NCBI GenBank assembly: GCA_031265025.1
Contig: JAISDF010000050.1
Coordinates: 1-7,354 of the forward strand
Direction: 5' to 3'
DNA: 7,354 nucleotides
DNA from: Spirochaetaceae bacterium
GTDB lineage: Bacteria; Spirochaetota; Spirochaetia; Treponematales; Breznakiellaceae
A program made the position numbers and the translations under genes. Shown in pieces: positions 5,337-7,354 of this stretch (its first letter is position 1; every line of letters starts with the position of its first letter). Below the pieces are notes generated by a model. The model had not been told where the DNA came from, ran no database searches, and worked only from the letters and a program-made list of their open reading frames with translations.

Positions 5337-7354
5337 ATGAGTGATTATCTGGATCCGAACAACGAGGAACTGCTTAAAGACTTTTTCTCCGAGGCCCAAA
5401 TGCAGGTTGACACCCTGGAGCAGAATGTTCTGGTTCTTGAGAACGAAGGCGGAAACCGGGATGCCGTAGACGAGATATTCCGGGCCGCCCATACCCTCAA
5501 GGGCGGAGCGGCTACGGTCGAAATGATGGAACTTTCCCATTTTACCCATCTTGTTGAAGACGTTCTGGATGCCATACGCTCCGATCAGCTCGCGGTAAAT
5601 GAAGAAGTGGTGGATACCCTGCTCGCGGCTATTGACATCATCAAGGCCATGCTTGAAAAACGTATGTCAGGGGAAGTGTACCAGGAAGACATCAGCGATA
5701 TTGAAGGCCGCCTCCATGTCCTGCTTCCCGAAGGGTCGGCGCGGAAAAAGACCGCGGCCAAAACAGCGGCCCCGGCAGTCAAGGCCGCTCCCCCCGCCAG
5801 GGAGACCGCCCCTGCTTCGGGCGGGAAAGGCGGCCTCTCCGAATATGAGCTTCTTGAACTCAAGCAGTCCGCGGATCCCGGTGCTGTCATATACCGGGTG
5901 TCCGTTACCTTTAACGAAGACAATATAATGAAGAGCGTCGGCGGCATACAGGTTTTTGCCGCCCTCAAGGAACTGGGAACGGTCCTCAAAACGGTTCCCA
6001 ACTTTGAAGATCTCTATGAGGACACTTTTTATCCTGTGGTTGACTACTATCTGGCAAGCGGAAAAACCGGCGATGACATCAACCGCTATGTGAACATTCC
6101 CGATGTTACGGTAAGCGCCGATATATCCGCTGTTTCCGTGGACGCTCCGGCGGCCAAGGCAGCCCCAGCGACCCCGGCGCAGACACCTAAAGCGTCCCCG
6201 CCCCAGGAGCCTTCCCCGCAGGCATCCAACGCCGGGCAGAGTTCCGCACAGGCGGCCCAGGCGCCCGGCGCCGCTGACAAGGCAAAGCAGGAGGCCGAGG
6301 CCAAGAAGGCGGGCAAGGACGCCGGTTCCATACTGCGGGTTGATTCCAAACGCATTGACGACCTTCTCAACCTGGTATCGGAGACAGTCATTACCAAGGC
6401 GACCTTTAACCAGATTTCCAACCAGTTTACCGAACTGAGCGCCGGTTTCCACAGCATAGAGACCGCCTACAGGGAAAAAATTAAAAACCTCTTTGACGCG
6501 CTGCCGGATTACCTTGAGGATATGCGCAAGGGCCAGTCCGGCAAGGATGTACGCAAAAAAATCAGTGAAGAATACGGAGACCTTTTTTCTGTCTTTGATG
6601 ATTTTGAGGCGTCGTTCAAGAATAATATGGGGAAATTCCGATCCACCTCCCAGAACCTTGGCCGCATCACCGGGGAACTCCAGGAAGGGGTCATGCGTAT
6701 ACGCATGGTTCCCATAAGCCAGATATTCGGCCGTTTTCCCCGCCTGGTGCGGGACCTTTCCAAGAGCCTCAGCAAGAAGATCAACCTGATCATCGAAGGC
6801 GAGGAGACGGAACTTGACAAGTCGGTCATTGAGGACCTTCTCGATCCCATCATGCACTCGGTGCGGAATTCGGTAGACCACGGCATTGAATCCCCCGCCG
6901 ACAGGCTTGCGGCGGGCAAGAGCGAAGAAGGACAGGTGCTGCTCAAGGCTTCCAGCGAAGGAAACATGATCATCATCGAGATAGGCGATGACGGCAAAGG
7001 CATAGATGTGGACGCTGTCAAGGCCAAGGCCGTGGAACGGGGCATTATCAGCCCCAACAAGGTGCTTTCCGACGTGGAAGCCTACAACCTGATCTTTGAG
7101 CCCGGTTTTTCCACAGCCAAGCAGATTACCAGCATCTCCGGCCGGGGCGTGGGGCTGGATGTGGTACGCCGTCAGATCGAAAAACTCAACGGCATTGTTA
7201 CCGTCAGTTCCGAGCAGGGCAAGGGCACCAAATTTACCATAAAGCTGCCCCTTACCCTGGCCATTATACAGGGCCTCCTTGTCAGGGTCGGAACCGAGAT
7301 TTATTCCATTCCGATAACCTCGGTCATCGAAAGTCTCAGGCTCAAGCCCGAAGA
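5337..7354 (+). CDS. cheA: Chemotaxis sensor histidine kinase CheA, partial: C-terminus outside the window
   Basis: CheA autophosphorylates under control of chemoreceptors and CheW, then passes the phosphate to CheY and CheB at the receptor array on the inner membrane. I read 672 codons without a stop. P1 (1-130) has the phospho-accepting His52 in AAHTLKGGAAT (50-60). A P2-like response-regulator docking domain lies at about 168-265, between Ala/Pro-rich linkers at 135-165 and 268-330. P3 (331-475) is about twice the usual length. The P4 kinase domain shows the N box DPIMHSVRNSVDHG (503-516), the G1 motif DDGKGID (551-557), FEPGFSTA (587-594) and the G2 motif GRGVGLDVV (602-610). P5, the CheW-like domain, starts near 640 and is cut off. 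All catalytic motifs are intact. The start at 5337 keeps the whole first P1 helix but has no ribosome-binding site; Met22 (5400) has GAGG five bases upstream but would cut that helix. In treponemes cheW, cheX and cheY usually follow cheA, so they may lie just beyond the window. Confidence 0.97.
   Translation, partial: MSDYLDPNNEELLKDFFSEAQMQVDTLEQNVLVLENEGGNRDAVDEIFRAAHTLKGGAATVEMMELSHFTHLVEDVLDAIRSDQLAVNEEVVDTLLAAIDIIKAMLEKRMSGEVYQEDISDIEGRLHVLLPEGSARKKTAAKTAAPAVKAAPPARETAPASGGKGGLSEYELLELKQSADPGAVIYRVSVTFNEDNIMKSVGGIQVFAALKELGTVLKTVPNFEDLYEDTFYPVVDYYLASGKTGDDINRYVNIPDVTVSADISAVSVDAPAAKAAPATPAQTPKASPPQEPSPQASNAGQSSAQAAQAPGAADKAKQEAEAKKAGKDAGSILRVDSKRIDDLLNLVSETVITKATFNQISNQFTELSAGFHSIETAYREKIKNLFDALPDYLEDMRKGQSGKDVRKKISEEYGDLFSVFDDFEASFKNNMGKFRSTSQNLGRITGELQEGVMRIRMVPISQIFGRFPRLVRDLSKSLSKKINLIIEGEETELDKSVIEDLLDPIMHSVRNSVDHGIESPADRLAAGKSEEGQVLLKASSEGNMIIIEIGDDGKGIDVDAVKAKAVERGIISPNKVLSDVEAYNLIFEPGFSTAKQITSISGRGVGLDVVRRQIEKLNGIVTVSSEQGKGTKFTIKLPLTLAIIQGLLVRVGTEIYSIPITSVIESLRLKPE

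Noticed and set aside
5667..6881. A 404-codon open frame on the minus strand inside cheA
   Set aside because: It lies wholly antisense to a well-supported cheA with intact motifs. Its composition looks like a shadow of GC-biased codons, and it has no recognisable domain.

Overview
The window most resembles a spirochaete chromosome, probably Treponema or a close relative with fairly high G+C (clearly above 50% by eye). The main support is the CheA, whose N-terminus and enlarged dimerisation domain look spirochaetal, together with two adjacent Treponema-style outer-membrane barrel candidates and a divergent RNase II-family protein. This placement is inference from protein character, as no search could be run.

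Layout from left to right: (1) positions 1-1160, minus strand, an aspartate kinase of the LysC type, cut by the window edge at its C-terminus; (2) a 92-base divergent gap; (3) 1253-3127, plus strand, an RNB-domain exoribonuclease with a DrII-like N-terminus instead of the usual cold-shock domains; (4) 3124-3981 and 3997-5244, minus strand, two exported beta-barrel-like proteins in one probable operon, with the 415-residue gene transcribed first; (5) a second 92-base divergent gap holding a 38-base imperfect palindrome and two candidate promoters; (6) 5337-7354, plus strand, the chemotaxis histidine kinase CheA, cut by the window edge early in its P5 domain. The RNase gene and the 285-codon barrel gene converge and overlap by four bases at their stop codons.

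The window spans at least four transcription units with no obvious shared function: amino-acid biosynthesis, RNA turnover, envelope proteins and chemotaxis. The aspartate kinase and CheA are intact over the parts present, with no frameshift or internal stop. I see no RNA gene, insertion sequence, CRISPR array, phage gene or new multi-gene defence-like system. The points most worth a second look are the roughly 63-residue insertion in CheA P3, the shared palindrome between the barrel operon and cheA, the lack of leader and ribosome-binding sites for those two genes, and the unrecognised barrel pair.
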